Positions 18,464-26,833 of a stretch of 64,000 nucleotides of DNA are shown here, piece by piece. This stretch comes from Croceibacterium_A sp035626815 (GTDB taxonomy: Bacteria; Pseudomonadota; Alphaproteobacteria; Sphingomonadales; Sphingomonadaceae), in contig DASPMY010000038.1 of NCBI GenBank assembly GCA_035626815.1, forward strand, positions 62,001 through 126,000, in the 5' to 3' direction. A program made the position numbers and the translations under genes. Numbering within the stretch: the stretch's first letter is position 1; every line of letters starts with the position of its first letter. The notes beneath the pieces are model-generated. The model ran no database searches and was not told the DNA's origin. It saw nothing but the letters and a program-made list of their open reading frames with translations.

Positions 18464-18481
18464 GGGGGGAGCGTTCCCCCC
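18464..18481 (+). other. 7-bp hairpin in the leader of the lipoprotein gene
   Basis: GGGGGGA, loop GCGT, TCCCCCC, ending 32 bp before ATG 18514 in the leader. There is no U-tract, so it is unlikely to be a terminator; a 5' stability or translation-control element is possible. Confidence 0.35.
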
Positions 18482-18513
18482 TGCCGCCGACAGACCACGA
18501 GAGGCCCTGACCG

Positions 18514-18819
18514 ATGAACAAGCTTGCCCTGATCGCCGCCGTTTTCGCCGCCTTCGCGCTGACCGGTTGCGGCGATGCCGACGACGCGTCCGACGACGCG
18601 ATGGCCGACAACGTCGAGATGCCGGCCGATGCCGCGATGGCCGGCGCGCCCGACCCGGCCGCCGACCAGGCCGCCGATGCCGCCGACGAAGCCGCCGAAT
18701 CGTCCGAGGAAGCGGTCGATGCGGCCGAAGCCGCCGGCGCCGCGGCCGAGGAAGCAGCGTCCGATGCCGCCGCCGCCGCCGAAGCGGCGACCGAGGCGGC
18801 CGAAGACAACGCCGACTGA
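18514..18819 (+). CDS. Small acidic Ala-rich lipoprotein
   Basis: A 101-residue protein with signal peptide MNKLALIAAVFAAFALTGC; the lipobox is LTGC, with Cys19 as lipidation site. The mature part is made almost only of Ala, Glu and Asp with few other residues (EEAVDAAEAAGAAAEEAAS), as in a continuous amphipathic helix. Function is unknown; small helical lipoproteins of this kind (Lpp-like) may line the envelope. A similar lipoprotein is encoded on the opposite strand at 20123-20392, so this may be a local paralogue pair. The following gene starts two bases after the stop with a TTG. Confidence 0.8.
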   Translation: MNKLALIAAVFAAFALTGCGDADDASDDAMADNVEMPADAAMAGAPDPAADQAADAADEAAESSEEAVDAAEAAGAAAEEAASDAAAAAEAATEAAEDNAD

Positions 18820-18820
18820 G

Positions 18821-19078
18821 TTGTCCGGACCGCGGCTCTTCCGGACGGGCGAGGCGCGGATTCCGGCCGCCCTCGCCGCGTCGCTGCTGCTCGCCGGCTG
18901 CGGCGCGAGCGATACCGACCCCGGCCCCGGCGGAGTGACCGTGGGCGAGGCCCGCGCGCTCGACGAGGCGGCCGAGATGCTCGACGCCCAGCAGCCGCCC
19001 GCCGCCGAGGTGTCGCCCGGCGGGCAGTCGCCCACGCCGGCACCGGCGGAAACGCCGCCGGCCGCCGCCGAGCGCTAG
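18821..19078 (+). CDS. Small lipoprotein, hypothetical (TTG start)
   Basis: An 85-residue protein with signal segment IPAALAASLLLAGC (lipobox LAGC, Cys about residue 26). The mature part is short, Pro- and Ala-rich (TVGEARALDEAAEMLDAQQPPAAE), probably disordered. TTG 18821 lies directly after the upstream stop and gives an acceptable signal peptide; no ATG or GTG exists before the hydrophobic core. Function unknown. It likely shares a transcript with the lipoprotein before it. Confidence 0.6.
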   Translation: MSGPRLFRTGEARIPAALAASLLLAGCGASDTDPGPGGVTVGEARALDEAAEMLDAQQPPAAEVSPGGQSPTPAPAETPPAAAER

Positions 19079-19109
19079 GCCTTTGTCGCCACCGGCCAGG
19101 CGTGGTAAG

Positions 19110-19123
19110 GTTGCAATTGCAAC
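19110..19123. promoter_or_regulatory. Perfect 14-bp palindrome at the phhA start
   Basis: GTTGCAATTGCAAC, a perfect palindrome ending 1 bp before the phhA ATG at 19125. Symmetric TTGCAA half-sites with a 2-bp centre resemble sites of Lrp/AsnC-type regulators that control phenylalanine/tyrosine catabolism in proteobacteria (recalled, not verified). Its position would block initiation directly. Confidence 0.55.
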
Positions 19124-19124
19124 G

Positions 19125-20063
19125 ATGGCCACGATCGTCGAACCCGCGAGCGACTTCAGCGCGCTGCCCGAGGTGCCCGGGGACGTCTTCACCGCGCCCC
19201 TGCAGCGCCCGGCGCATGTCGGCGAGGACTGGCTCGAGCCGGCCCAGCGCGCCTACTCGTCCGCCGACGACGCGATCTGGAACGAATTGTTCGCACGGCA
19301 GATGGACCTGCTGCCCGGCCGCGCCTGTGGCGCGTTCATGGCCGGCCTGCAGGAGCTCCACCTGAACCGCGGCGGGGTGCCCGAATTCGCCCGCCTTTCG
19401 GCCGAGCTCGGCGCGCTAACCGGATGGAGCGTGGTCCCGGTGCCGATGCTGATCCCCGATCACGTGTTCTTCTGGCACCTCGCCAACCGCCGCTTCCCAG
19501 CCGGCAACTTCATCCGCAGCCGTGAATCGTTCGATTACATCCAGGAGCCCGACGTCTTCCACGACGTGTTCGGCCACGTGCCGATGCTGACCGACCCGGT
19601 GTTCGCCAACTACATGCATGAGTACGGCAAGGCCGGGTGGAAGGCGATGCGCTACAACCGCCTCAAGGCGCTCGGCGCGCTCTACTGGTACACCGTCGAG
19701 TTCGGGTTGATTCGCGAAGGCGGGGACCTGCGCATCTACGGCGCCGGCATCCTGTCGGGCCCGCGCGAGGCGGTGTTCGCGCTCGAAGGGCGCTCGCCCA
19801 ACCGCATCATGCTCAACGTCGACCGGGTGATGCGCACCGACTACGTGATCGACGACCTGCAGCCGACCTACTTCGTCATCGACAGCTTCGCCGACCTCTA
19901 CCATCAGACGGTCGAGCGCGACTTCGACCGGCTCTACCGCAGCCTCAATCCCGGCTTCACGTACGCCAATTCGGCGGTGATCGACGTCGACGACGTGCTT
20001 CACCGGGGCACGCAGGAATACCACTTGCGCGGCGGGCGCGGCTCGAACGCCGAGCCGGCCTGA
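19125..20063 (+). CDS. phhA: Phenylalanine 4-monooxygenase (phenylalanine hydroxylase)
   Basis: A 312-residue pterin-dependent iron enzyme that turns L-phenylalanine into L-tyrosine, opening the route to homogentisate. The iron ligands are readable: two His in VFHDVFGHVPML near residue 145 and a Glu in YWYTVEFGLI near 190. The surrounding motifs (IPDHVFFWHLANRRFPAGN, YIQEPDVF) are typical of the bacterial monodomain form. ATG 19125 follows the palindrome at 19110-19123 by one base; no Shine-Dalgarno is clear, so the message may be leaderless or use an upstream start at TTG 19083. The rest of the pathway (hppD, hmgA) is not in the window. Confidence 0.95.
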   Translation: MATIVEPASDFSALPEVPGDVFTAPLQRPAHVGEDWLEPAQRAYSSADDAIWNELFARQMDLLPGRACGAFMAGLQELHLNRGGVPEFARLSAELGALTGWSVVPVPMLIPDHVFFWHLANRRFPAGNFIRSRESFDYIQEPDVFHDVFGHVPMLTDPVFANYMHEYGKAGWKAMRYNRLKALGALYWYTVEFGLIREGGDLRIYGAGILSGPREAVFALEGRSPNRIMLNVDRVMRTDYVIDDLQPTYFVIDSFADLYHQTVERDFDRLYRSLNPGFTYANSAVIDVDDVLHRGTQEYHLRGGRGSNAEPA

Positions 20064-20068
20064 CACGA

Positions 20069-20104
20069 CGAGGCCGGCCCCGGGCGATCCCGGAGCCGGC
20101 CTCG
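20069..20104. terminator. Bidirectional hairpin between phhA and a lipoprotein gene
   Basis: CGAGGCCGGC pairs with GCCGGCCTCG (10 bp), then one C/A mismatch and an inner CCGGG/CCCGG (5 bp) around a CGAT loop. It lies between two convergent stops (20063 and 20123). No T-run is present on either strand, so Rho-independent termination is not certain, but the stability (15 bp nearly all G/C) favours a shared transcription end. Confidence 0.6.
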
Positions 20105-20122
20105 CGCGCCATCGAAACGGCG

Positions 20123-20392
20123 TTACTGCGGCGTGGCGTCGGCCTCGTCGGCCGCGTCTTCCATGTTGTCCTTGGCTTCCTCGCCGGCGTCCTCGACCGC
20201 GTCGGCCTGGGCCTCGCCCGACTCTTCCATCGCGGTGTCGTCGGTGGCTTCCTCGATCGCCTCGCCTTGCGCCTCGGCGGTCTCGTCGATCGCGGTGGCT
20301 TGTTCTTCCGCCGCGTTTTCCGCCCCGCTATCGCAGGCGGCCACACCGAGGCCGAGAACCGCGGCCGAGGCGATCGCAATTAGTTTCTTCAT
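20123..20392 (-). CDS. Small acidic lipoprotein
   Basis: An 89-residue lipoprotein: MKKLIAIASAAVLGLGVAAC is a clear lipoprotein signal (lipobox VAAC, Cys20). The mature part is rich in Glu, Asp and Ala (QGEAIEEATDDTAMEESGEA) and predicted helical. It resembles the lipoprotein at 18514-18819 in layout but the repeats are not the same. ATG 20392 comes with a reasonable upstream GAAGGGGA. Function unknown; it is convergent with phhA and downstream, on the same strand, of uppP (106-bp gap with a terminator-like hairpin). Confidence 0.8.
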   Translation of the reverse strand: MKKLIAIASAAVLGLGVAACDSGAENAAEEQATAIDETAEAQGEAIEEATDDTAMEESGEAQADAVEDAGEEAKDNMEDAADEADATPQ

Positions 20393-20462
20393 CACATTCC
20401 CCTTCGTGACTGAATGGCGGCGCCCACTCGCGGATCTCCCTCCGATTGAACGCTCGGCAGTA

Positions 20463-20481
20463 AACCCCGGCCGGCGGGGTT
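20463..20481 (-). terminator. Possible terminator of uppP
   Basis: On the minus strand AACCCC-GCCGGCC-GGGGTT followed by TACT: a 6-bp stem 18 bp after the uppP stop. The T-run is weak. It would separate uppP from the lipoprotein gene. Confidence 0.45.
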
Positions 20482-20498
20482 GGTTCCGCGCGGAGCCG

Positions 20499-21311
20499 CT
20501 AGCGGAGCGCGAGCCACGCCACCGCCGCGGCGCCGACGACGATGCGGTACCACGCGAACGGCGCGAAGCCGTGGCGGCTGACATAAGCCACGAACGCGCG
20601 GATCACCGCCAGCGCGACGACGAACGAGACGACGAAGCCGATGGCGATCTCGCCCCAGCCGACATTGCCGGGCGCCCCGCCCAACTGCGCGCCGTTGCGG
20701 ACCAGCCACAGCGTCGAGGCGCCGATCATCGTCGGCACCGCGAGGAAGAACGAGAACTCGGCGGCGGTCTTGCGGCCGACGCCCATCGCGAGCGCGCCCA
20801 TGATCGTCGCCCCCGAGCGGCTCACCCCGGGGATCATCGAGACACATTGGGCGAGGCCGACGCCGAGCGCCTGGCGCAGCGGCAGGTCGGCCACGCCGGT
20901 TTCCTCGCCCGGCTTGGCGACCCGCTCGATCGCCAGGATGGCGATGCCGCCGGCTATCAGCGCCCAGCCGACGATCTCGGGCGTGCCGAGCATGGCGTCG
21001 ATGTAGTCCTCGAGGAAGAAGCCTAGCACGGCCGAGGGCAGGAACGCGGCGAGCAGGTTGCGCAGGAACCGCAGTCCGTGCGCCTCGAGCCGGAGCACGC
21101 CGATCCCGGCGTCCCAGAACGTCTTCCAGTACTGCACGACGACCGCGAGGATCGCGCCTAGCTGGATGACGACGTTGAACAGCGCCCATTCGGCCGCGTC
21201 GTAGCCGAACAGCTCCGAAGCGAGGATCAGGTGCCCGGTCGACGAGACCGGCACGAACTCGGTCAGGCCCTCGACGATGCCGAGCAGGATGGCGGTGAGG
21301 GTGAGGCCCAT
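20499..21311 (-). CDS. uppP: Undecaprenyl-diphosphatase UppP (BacA)
   Basis: A 270-residue inner-membrane phosphatase that recycles undecaprenyl diphosphate to the monophosphate carrier used by peptidoglycan, LPS and capsule synthesis; it also gives bacitracin tolerance. Two family motifs are present: EGLTEFVPVSSTGHLIL near the N-terminus and PGVSRSGATIMGA near residue 165. About eight hydrophobic segments fill the length. ATG 21311 is the natural start. The nearby polysaccharide loci would depend on this carrier, though they are not in the same operon. Confidence 0.95.
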   Translation of the reverse strand: MGLTLTAILLGIVEGLTEFVPVSSTGHLILASELFGYDAAEWALFNVVIQLGAILAVVVQYWKTFWDAGIGVLRLEAHGLRFLRNLLAAFLPSAVLGFFLEDYIDAMLGTPEIVGWALIAGGIAILAIERVAKPGEETGVADLPLRQALGVGLAQCVSMIPGVSRSGATIMGALAMGVGRKTAAEFSFFLAVPTMIGASTLWLVRNGAQLGGAPGNVGWGEIAIGFVVSFVVALAVIRAFVAYVSRHGFAPFAWYRIVVGAAAVAWLALR

Positions 21312-21365
21312 GGGCCGCGCGTGATGAAGGAGCGGGCGGCGAAGTCAAGCGCCGCCCGCCCGCTG

Positions 21366-23483
21366 TTACCAGATGCGCACGCGCTCCTCGGGCGGCAGGT
21401 ACAGGTCGTCGTCGGGAGTGACGTTGAACGCCTTGTACCAGGCGTCCTGGTTCCGCACGACCTCGTTGACGCGCGCCTTGGCGAGGCTGTGCGGATCGGT
21501 CCGCATCAGCTGGCGCGCGTATTCGTCGCGTTCCGCCGCGCGCCAAACCTGCGCCCAGGCCATGAAGAAGCGCTGGTCGCCGGTGAAGCCGTCGATCACC
21601 GGCAGCTCCTTGCCGTCGAGCGACATGCGGTAGGCCCGATAGGCCATCGACAGGCCGCCGACGTCGCCGATGTTCTCGCCCAGCGTGAGCCGGCCGTTGA
21701 GGCAGCGCGGCTCGCCCTCGGGGAATGGGCAATAGGCATCGTATTGCGCGGCCAGCCGGTTGCCGAGCGCCTCGAAACGCGCCTTGTCCTCGGGCGTCCA
21801 CCAGTCGCGCAACAGGCCGGTGCCGTCGGACTTGGCCCCCTGGTCGTCGAACCCGTGGCCCATCTCGTGGCCGATCACGCCGCCGATCGCGCCGTAGTTG
21901 ACCGCCGGGTCGGCCGTCGGGCTGAAGAACGGCTGCTGCAGGATGCCGCCGGGGAAGGTGATCGAGTTGAAGTTCTGCGAATAGCCGGCGTTGACCGTCT
22001 GGGCGAGCATGCCCCATTCGGTCCGGTCGACCGGATGGCCGAGCCGGGCGCGGTCGTAGTCGAGCCCCCAGGCCTGCGCGCGGATGCGGTTGGCGAGCGG
22101 TGTCGCGGCGTCGATGGCCAGCCCTTCGTAGGTCTTGGGATTCGACGGATAGCCGATCCGCGGCACGAAGGCGTCGAGCTTGGCCTTCGCCTCGCGCTTG
22201 GTCTCGGGCGCCATCCACTCGTTCGTGGCGATGCTTTCGGCCAGCGCGAGGCGCAGGTTGGCGACGAGCTCGTCCATCGCCGCCTTGCTCTCGGGCGGGA
22301 AATAGCGCTCGGCATAGAGCGTGCCGAGCAGGTCGCCGAGCTGGCCCTCGACCGAATCGATCGCCCGCTTCCACCGCGGACGCTGCTCGGGCTGGCCCGA
22401 CAGCAGCGTGCCGTAGAGCGCGAAGTTGGCGTCGTCGATGGCGCGCGGCAGCACCGGCGCGTTGTTCGACAGGAAACGCGAGACCATGAACGCCTTCACC
22501 GTCTCGAGCGGGGTTTCGTTCAGCAGCTTCATCATCGCCGGCAGCCCGCCGCCGATCCCGGCCATGTAGTCCGCGTCCAGGCCCAGCCGCTCGACTTCCT
22601 CCGCCGTCGGCGGGAGCTGGTTGACGAGAAACTGCGTCTGGGCGCCGTAGCCGCCGGCCTCGAGCAGCGCGGCGACCGGGAATTCGGGCGCCAGCGCCTC
22701 GAGCTCAGCGCGCGTCAGCTTGTTGTAGGTGATGTCACGGTTGCGCAGCGCCGGCCGCGCCCATTCGAGCTCGGCGACCTTGTGCTCGAAGGCGTAGACC
22801 GCGGCCGCCATCTCGGCCGGGTTGGCGTACCCGGCCTGCTCCAGCGTGAAGGCGACGAACTTGCGGTATTCCTCCTGCAGGCGACGGCTGGCTTCGTTGT
22901 CGACCAGGTAATAGTCGCGGTCGGGCAGGCCCATACCGTCGAAGCCGACGCTGACGATGTAGCTGTCGGGCTCCTTCGAATCGATCGCGACGCCGGCCGA
23001 TACCAGGCCCGGATAGCCGGCCTGCGGGAAAAGCCGGGCCAGCTCGGCCAGGCTCTCGGCGCCGGCGATCGCATCGAGCCACGGCTTCGCCGGAGCGAGC
23101 CCGGCCGCGTCGATCGCGGCGGTGTTCATGTAGGCGTTGTAGGCGTCGACGATGCGCCGCTCGGGCGTGCCCGCCGCCGGGTTCGAGGCGACGAGGTCGT
23201 CGACCAGCCGCTTGACGTCGCTGGTCGACTTCTCGCCGAGGATGTCGAAGGCGCCGAAGCTGGAATACTCGGCCGGCATCGGGTTCTCGCGCACCCACTT
23301 GCCGTTGACGTAGGCGAAGAAGTCGTCGCCCGGATCGACCGCCGGGTCGATCGTCGCCGGGTTGATGCCCCAGGTGCCGAAATCCATCGTCGGCGGGGCG
23401 GTCGCCTCGTCCTGGGCCGCCGCCGGAAGCGACAGCGCGAGCGCGGTGGCGGAAACGCCGATGGCGAGAATGCGTCGGATCAT
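21366..23483 (-). CDS. M13 family zinc metalloendopeptidase (neprilysin-like), exported
   Basis: A 705-residue peptidase with a signal peptide (MIRRILAIGVSATALALSLP, cleavage near AAAQDE). The zinc site is GHEMGHGFDDQGAK (HEXXH) near residue 535; the third ligand Glu is in GENIGDVGG, ~60 residues later. The N-terminal Peptidase_M13_N helices precede. These enzymes degrade peptides in the periplasm or outside. ATG 23483 was chosen because it starts the signal peptide; the frame continues 28 codons upstream without one. It is the last gene before the ABC exporter on the same strand, 172 bp apart. Confidence 0.93.
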   Translation of the reverse strand: MIRRILAIGVSATALALSLPAAAQDEATAPPTMDFGTWGINPATIDPAVDPGDDFFAYVNGKWVRENPMPAEYSSFGAFDILGEKSTSDVKRLVDDLVASNPAAGTPERRIVDAYNAYMNTAAIDAAGLAPAKPWLDAIAGAESLAELARLFPQAGYPGLVSAGVAIDSKEPDSYIVSVGFDGMGLPDRDYYLVDNEASRRLQEEYRKFVAFTLEQAGYANPAEMAAAVYAFEHKVAELEWARPALRNRDITYNKLTRAELEALAPEFPVAALLEAGGYGAQTQFLVNQLPPTAEEVERLGLDADYMAGIGGGLPAMMKLLNETPLETVKAFMVSRFLSNNAPVLPRAIDDANFALYGTLLSGQPEQRPRWKRAIDSVEGQLGDLLGTLYAERYFPPESKAAMDELVANLRLALAESIATNEWMAPETKREAKAKLDAFVPRIGYPSNPKTYEGLAIDAATPLANRIRAQAWGLDYDRARLGHPVDRTEWGMLAQTVNAGYSQNFNSITFPGGILQQPFFSPTADPAVNYGAIGGVIGHEMGHGFDDQGAKSDGTGLLRDWWTPEDKARFEALGNRLAAQYDAYCPFPEGEPRCLNGRLTLGENIGDVGGLSMAYRAYRMSLDGKELPVIDGFTGDQRFFMAWAQVWRAAERDEYARQLMRTDPHSLAKARVNEVVRNQDAWYKAFNVTPDDDLYLPPEERVRIW

Positions 23484-23655
23484 GCTGCAAGAACCTTTCG
23501 TAGCCGGCCGCGAGCCCCCAAGGCGGCAGCCGAAATGGGATGAAGCGGGTGTAGCGCCGCCGGTCACGCGGGAGGCGCCGTTCGTCGGCTCGGCTTGGGG
23601 CTTGGTCGATTAACCGGCCGTGAGTCACGGCGCAGGCAGGCACTTCAGGCCATAG

Positions 23656-25446
23656 TCACGCGGCGGCGACGTCCTCGAATTGCAGCGCCGCCAGCCGCGC
23701 GTAGAGCCCGCCCGCCGCGCTGAGGCGCGCGTGGGTGCCCTCCTCGACGATGCGGCCCTGGTCCATCACCACGATCCGGTCGGCCGCGCGCACGGTCGCC
23801 AGCCGGTGGGCGATGACCAGCGTGGTGCGCCCCTCCATCAGCCGCTCGAGCGCCTGCTGCACCAGCCGCTCGCTCTCGGCGTCGAGCGCGCTGGTGGCCT
23901 CGTCGAGCAGCAGGATCGGCGCGTCCCGCAGCAACGCCCGGGCGATCGCCACGCGCTGGCGCTGGCCGCCCGAGAGACGCGCGCCGCCTTCGCCGAGGAA
24001 CGTGTCGAGCCCGTCGGGCAGCGCGCGGAGGAACTGTTCGGCGTTGGCCGCGCGCGCCGCCTCCCAGATCGCCTCCTCGCCGGCCTCCCAGTGGCCATAG
24101 CGCAAGTTGTCGCGCGCGCTGGCGGCGAACAGCGTGCCTTCTTGCGGCACCAGCGCCATCCGCCGGCGCACGTCGGCCGGGTCGGCCTGGGTCAGCGGCA
24201 CGCCGTCGAGCCGGATGGTCCCAGCCTGCGGGTCGTAGAACCGCTCGGCGAGCTGGAACACCGTCGACTTGCCGGCGCCCGAGGGGCCGACGATGGCGAC
24301 CGTCTCGCCCGGCTCGACCGTCAGGCTGAAATCGATCACCGCCGGGGCATCGGGCCGCGTCGGGTAGCGGAAAGTGACGCTCTGGAACGCGAGGCTGCCG
24401 CGCGGCGGTTCGGGCAGCGCCAGCGGGCGCGCCGGCGGGGCGATGGCGGGCTTCTCGAGCAGCAGCTCGTTCAGGCGGCTCGCCGCGCCGGCGCCGCGCA
24501 GCAGGTCCCCATAGACCTCGGTGAGCGAGCCCAAGGCGCCCGCGACCATCACCCCGGTCAGCACGAACGCGGCGATCGTGCCGCCGCTGAGCGTCCCTTC
24601 GGCCACTTGCACCGCTCCGCGCCACAGCAGCAGCGTGATCGCGCCGAAGATCACCGCGATGACCACCGCGGTCATCGTCGAGCGCAGCAGGATGCGGCGC
24701 CGGGCGGTGGCGAAAGTCGCCTCGACCGCCTCGCCGAAGCGCAAGGCCTCGCGCCATTCCTGGTTGAAGCCCTGGACGATCTTCATCGCCCCGAGCACTT
24801 CGGCGACGCGCGAGCCGACGCTGGCGACGCGGTCCTGGCTCTCGCGCGACACGCTCCGCAACCGGCGACCGAACCACACGATCGGCCCCAGCACCAGCGG
24901 CACGCCGATCAGCAGCATCGCGGTGAGCGCGGGGGCGAGGACCAGCAGGAAGCCGATCCCGCCGATGGCCATCAGCGCGTTGCGCAAGGCGACCGAGATG
25001 GTCGTGCCGACAACGTGCTCGATCTGCGCGGTGTCGGCGGTCATCCGCGAGGAGATCTCGCTCGGCGCGTTTTCCTCGAAGAAGCCGGGCGACAGACGCA
25101 GCAGGTTCTTCTGCACCGCCAGGCGGATGTCGGCGACCACGCGTTCGCCGAGCCACGAGACGAAGTAGAACCGCGACGCGGTGCCGAGCGCGAGCACCGC
25201 GACCAGCAGGAACAGGTAGCGGAACCAGCGGCCGATCTCGCCCGGGTCGACGCCCGCGGCGAAGCCCCGGTCGATGATCAGCTTGAACGCCCACGGGATG
25301 CCCAGCGTCGCCGCGGCGGTGATCGCCAGCGCGACCAGCGCCAGCATGACTTTGGCCGGGTAGCGCGCCGCGGCGGCGAAGATCATCCGCAGCGGGCCGA
25401 GTGTGGCGGCGGGTTCGACGTGCGGCTTGGTCGGGCGGCGGGCCAT
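23656..25446 (-). CDS. ABC exporter, fused permease and ATP-binding domains
   Basis: A 596-residue half-transporter. Residues ~30-330 hold six membrane helices (VMLALVALAITAAATLGIPWAF, VAIGGIGFLLVLAPALTAMLLIGVPLVL). The nucleotide-binding domain has Walker A VGPSGAGKSTVF, signature LSGGQRQRVAIARAL and Walker B ILLLDEATSALDAESE with the H-loop later. As a half-transporter it must dimerise. This MsbA-like class moves lipids, polymers or drugs; substrate not deducible. ATG 25446 is favoured over a longer frame (25491) because it starts the cytoplasmic N-tail. Divergent from phaZ (160 bp). Confidence 0.9.
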   Translation of the reverse strand: MARRPTKPHVEPAATLGPLRMIFAAAARYPAKVMLALVALAITAAATLGIPWAFKLIIDRGFAAGVDPGEIGRWFRYLFLLVAVLALGTASRFYFVSWLGERVVADIRLAVQKNLLRLSPGFFEENAPSEISSRMTADTAQIEHVVGTTISVALRNALMAIGGIGFLLVLAPALTAMLLIGVPLVLGPIVWFGRRLRSVSRESQDRVASVGSRVAEVLGAMKIVQGFNQEWREALRFGEAVEATFATARRRILLRSTMTAVVIAVIFGAITLLLWRGAVQVAEGTLSGGTIAAFVLTGVMVAGALGSLTEVYGDLLRGAGAASRLNELLLEKPAIAPPARPLALPEPPRGSLAFQSVTFRYPTRPDAPAVIDFSLTVEPGETVAIVGPSGAGKSTVFQLAERFYDPQAGTIRLDGVPLTQADPADVRRRMALVPQEGTLFAASARDNLRYGHWEAGEEAIWEAARAANAEQFLRALPDGLDTFLGEGGARLSGGQRQRVAIARALLRDAPILLLDEATSALDAESERLVQQALERLMEGRTTLVIAHRLATVRAADRIVVMDQGRIVEEGTHARLSAAGGLYARLAALQFEDVAAA

Positions 25447-25547
25447 GGCGCGCGGCGGTAGCGGATAGTGCCGGCGGTTTGAAGCGCGCATCTCCCCCGT
25501 CCCGCCGTCCGGAAAGAAAGGGCTGGGGACGGGGAACCTCTATCGCA

Positions 25548-25576
25548 TTGCAACATACTGCTTATCTTGGTCTAAC
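25548..25576 (+). promoter_or_regulatory. Predicted phaZ promoter
   Basis: TTGCAA (25548-25553), 17-bp spacer, TCTAAC (25571-25576), then 30 bp to the TTG start of phaZ. The region is the most AT-rich of the gap. Consensus match is fair at both boxes. Confidence 0.45.
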
Positions 25577-25606
25577 GCCCGCCAAGGGGCCGGCAGGGGA
25601 TGCGTA

Positions 25607-26833
25607 TTGCTTTACGACGCCTATGAGTTGCAGCGCTCGTGGTTCAGCAGCGCCAGCAACTGGGCCGCGATCGGGGCCGAGCTGCTGACCAACCCGGCGC
25701 TGCCGATGGGCTATTTCGGCACCGGGCCGATCATCGCCAGCGCGCTGCAGGTGTTCGCCCACCTTTGCGAGGAGCGCGGCAAGCCCGCCTTCAACATCGC
25801 CCACGTCGTGGTCGACGGCGCCGAGCATCCCGTCAGCGAGACCGTGGTGCTGGAAAAGCCGTTCGGCGCGCTGCGGCATTTCCGGCGCGAGGGCCTGCCG
25901 GCGGACGCGCCGCGGTTGTTGATCGTCGCCCCGATGAGCGGCCACTACGCCACGCTGCTGCGCGGCACGGTCGCGCGGATGGCCGAGAACCACGCGGTGT
26001 GGATCACCGACTGGGCCGACGCCAAGGCGGTGCCGCCGTTGGCCGGCCGCTTCGACCTCGACGATTATATCGATTACCTGATCGAATTCCTGTGCCACAT
26101 CGGCCCCGGCACCCACATGCTGGCGGTGTGCCAGCCGTCGGTCCCGGCGTTCGCCGCGACCGCGATCATGGGCGCCGAGGATGACCCGTGCCGCCCGGTC
26201 ACGCTGACGCTGATGGGCGGGCCGATCGACACCCGCGCCAGCCCGACCTCGGTCAACGACGTGGCGATGGCGCGCCCGCTGGCGTGGTTCCGCGACAACG
26301 TCATCGCCGCGGTGCCGCTCAACTACCCGGGCGGCGGACGGCGGGTCTATCCCGGCTTCCTCCAGCTCGCCGGGTTCCTGTCGATGAACATCGAGAGCCA
26401 CATGATGAGCCACTACGAGATGTTCAAACACCTCACGCTTGGCGACCAGGAAAGCGCCGACGCGACCAAGCGCTTCTACGACGAGTACCTGTCGGTGTGC
26501 GACATGACCGCCGAGTTCTACCTGCAGACGATCGAGCACGTGTTCCAGCGGCACTCGCTGCCGAAGGGCGAGTTCGTCCACCGCGGCAAGCCGATCGACC
26601 CGGGGGCGATCCGCGACACCGCGATCCTCGCCATCGAGGGCGAGCGCGACGACATCTCCGGGATCGGCCAGACCCGCGCCGCGCTCGGCCTCGCCGCGCG
26701 CTTGCCCGCCGGCCGCAAGAAGTACCACCTCGCCAGGGACGTCGGCCACTACGGCATCTTCAACGGCAGCAAGTGGCGGACGCGCATCGCCCCGGTCGTC
26801 GAGCAGTGGATCGGCGCGAACGCGCGCGGCTGA
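25607..26833 (+). CDS. phaZ: Intracellular polyhydroxyalkanoate (PHB) depolymerase
   Basis: A 408-residue alpha/beta-hydrolase that mobilises stored poly(3-hydroxybutyrate). The start MLYDAYELQRSWFSSASNWA is distinctive of this family, and the nucleophile region is LAVCQPSVPAFAATA, where Cys replaces the usual Ser as in many intracellular PHB depolymerases. The C-terminal depolymerase domain (DISGIGQT, HLARDVGHYGIFNGSKWR) is complete, with the likely catalytic His in VGHYG. TTG 25607 is supported by AGGGGA six bases upstream and by the conserved N-terminus; the ATG at 25600 is in a different frame. Its stop abuts the convergent ligase gene. Confidence 0.93.
   Translation: MLYDAYELQRSWFSSASNWAAIGAELLTNPALPMGYFGTGPIIASALQVFAHLCEERGKPAFNIAHVVVDGAEHPVSETVVLEKPFGALRHFRREGLPADAPRLLIVAPMSGHYATLLRGTVARMAENHAVWITDWADAKAVPPLAGRFDLDDYIDYLIEFLCHIGPGTHMLAVCQPSVPAFAATAIMGAEDDPCRPVTLTLMGGPIDTRASPTSVNDVAMARPLAWFRDNVIAAVPLNYPGGGRRVYPGFLQLAGFLSMNIESHMMSHYEMFKHLTLGDQESADATKRFYDEYLSVCDMTAEFYLQTIEHVFQRHSLPKGEFVHRGKPIDPGAIRDTAILAIEGERDDISGIGQTRAALGLAARLPAGRKKYHLARDVGHYGIFNGSKWRTRIAPVVEQWIGANARG

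Noticed and set aside
18363..19361. N-terminal extension of RecQ by ~330 codons
   Set aside because: Runs antisense through two lipoprotein genes and the phhA start; Arg-rich, no domain; RecQ is complete from 18362.
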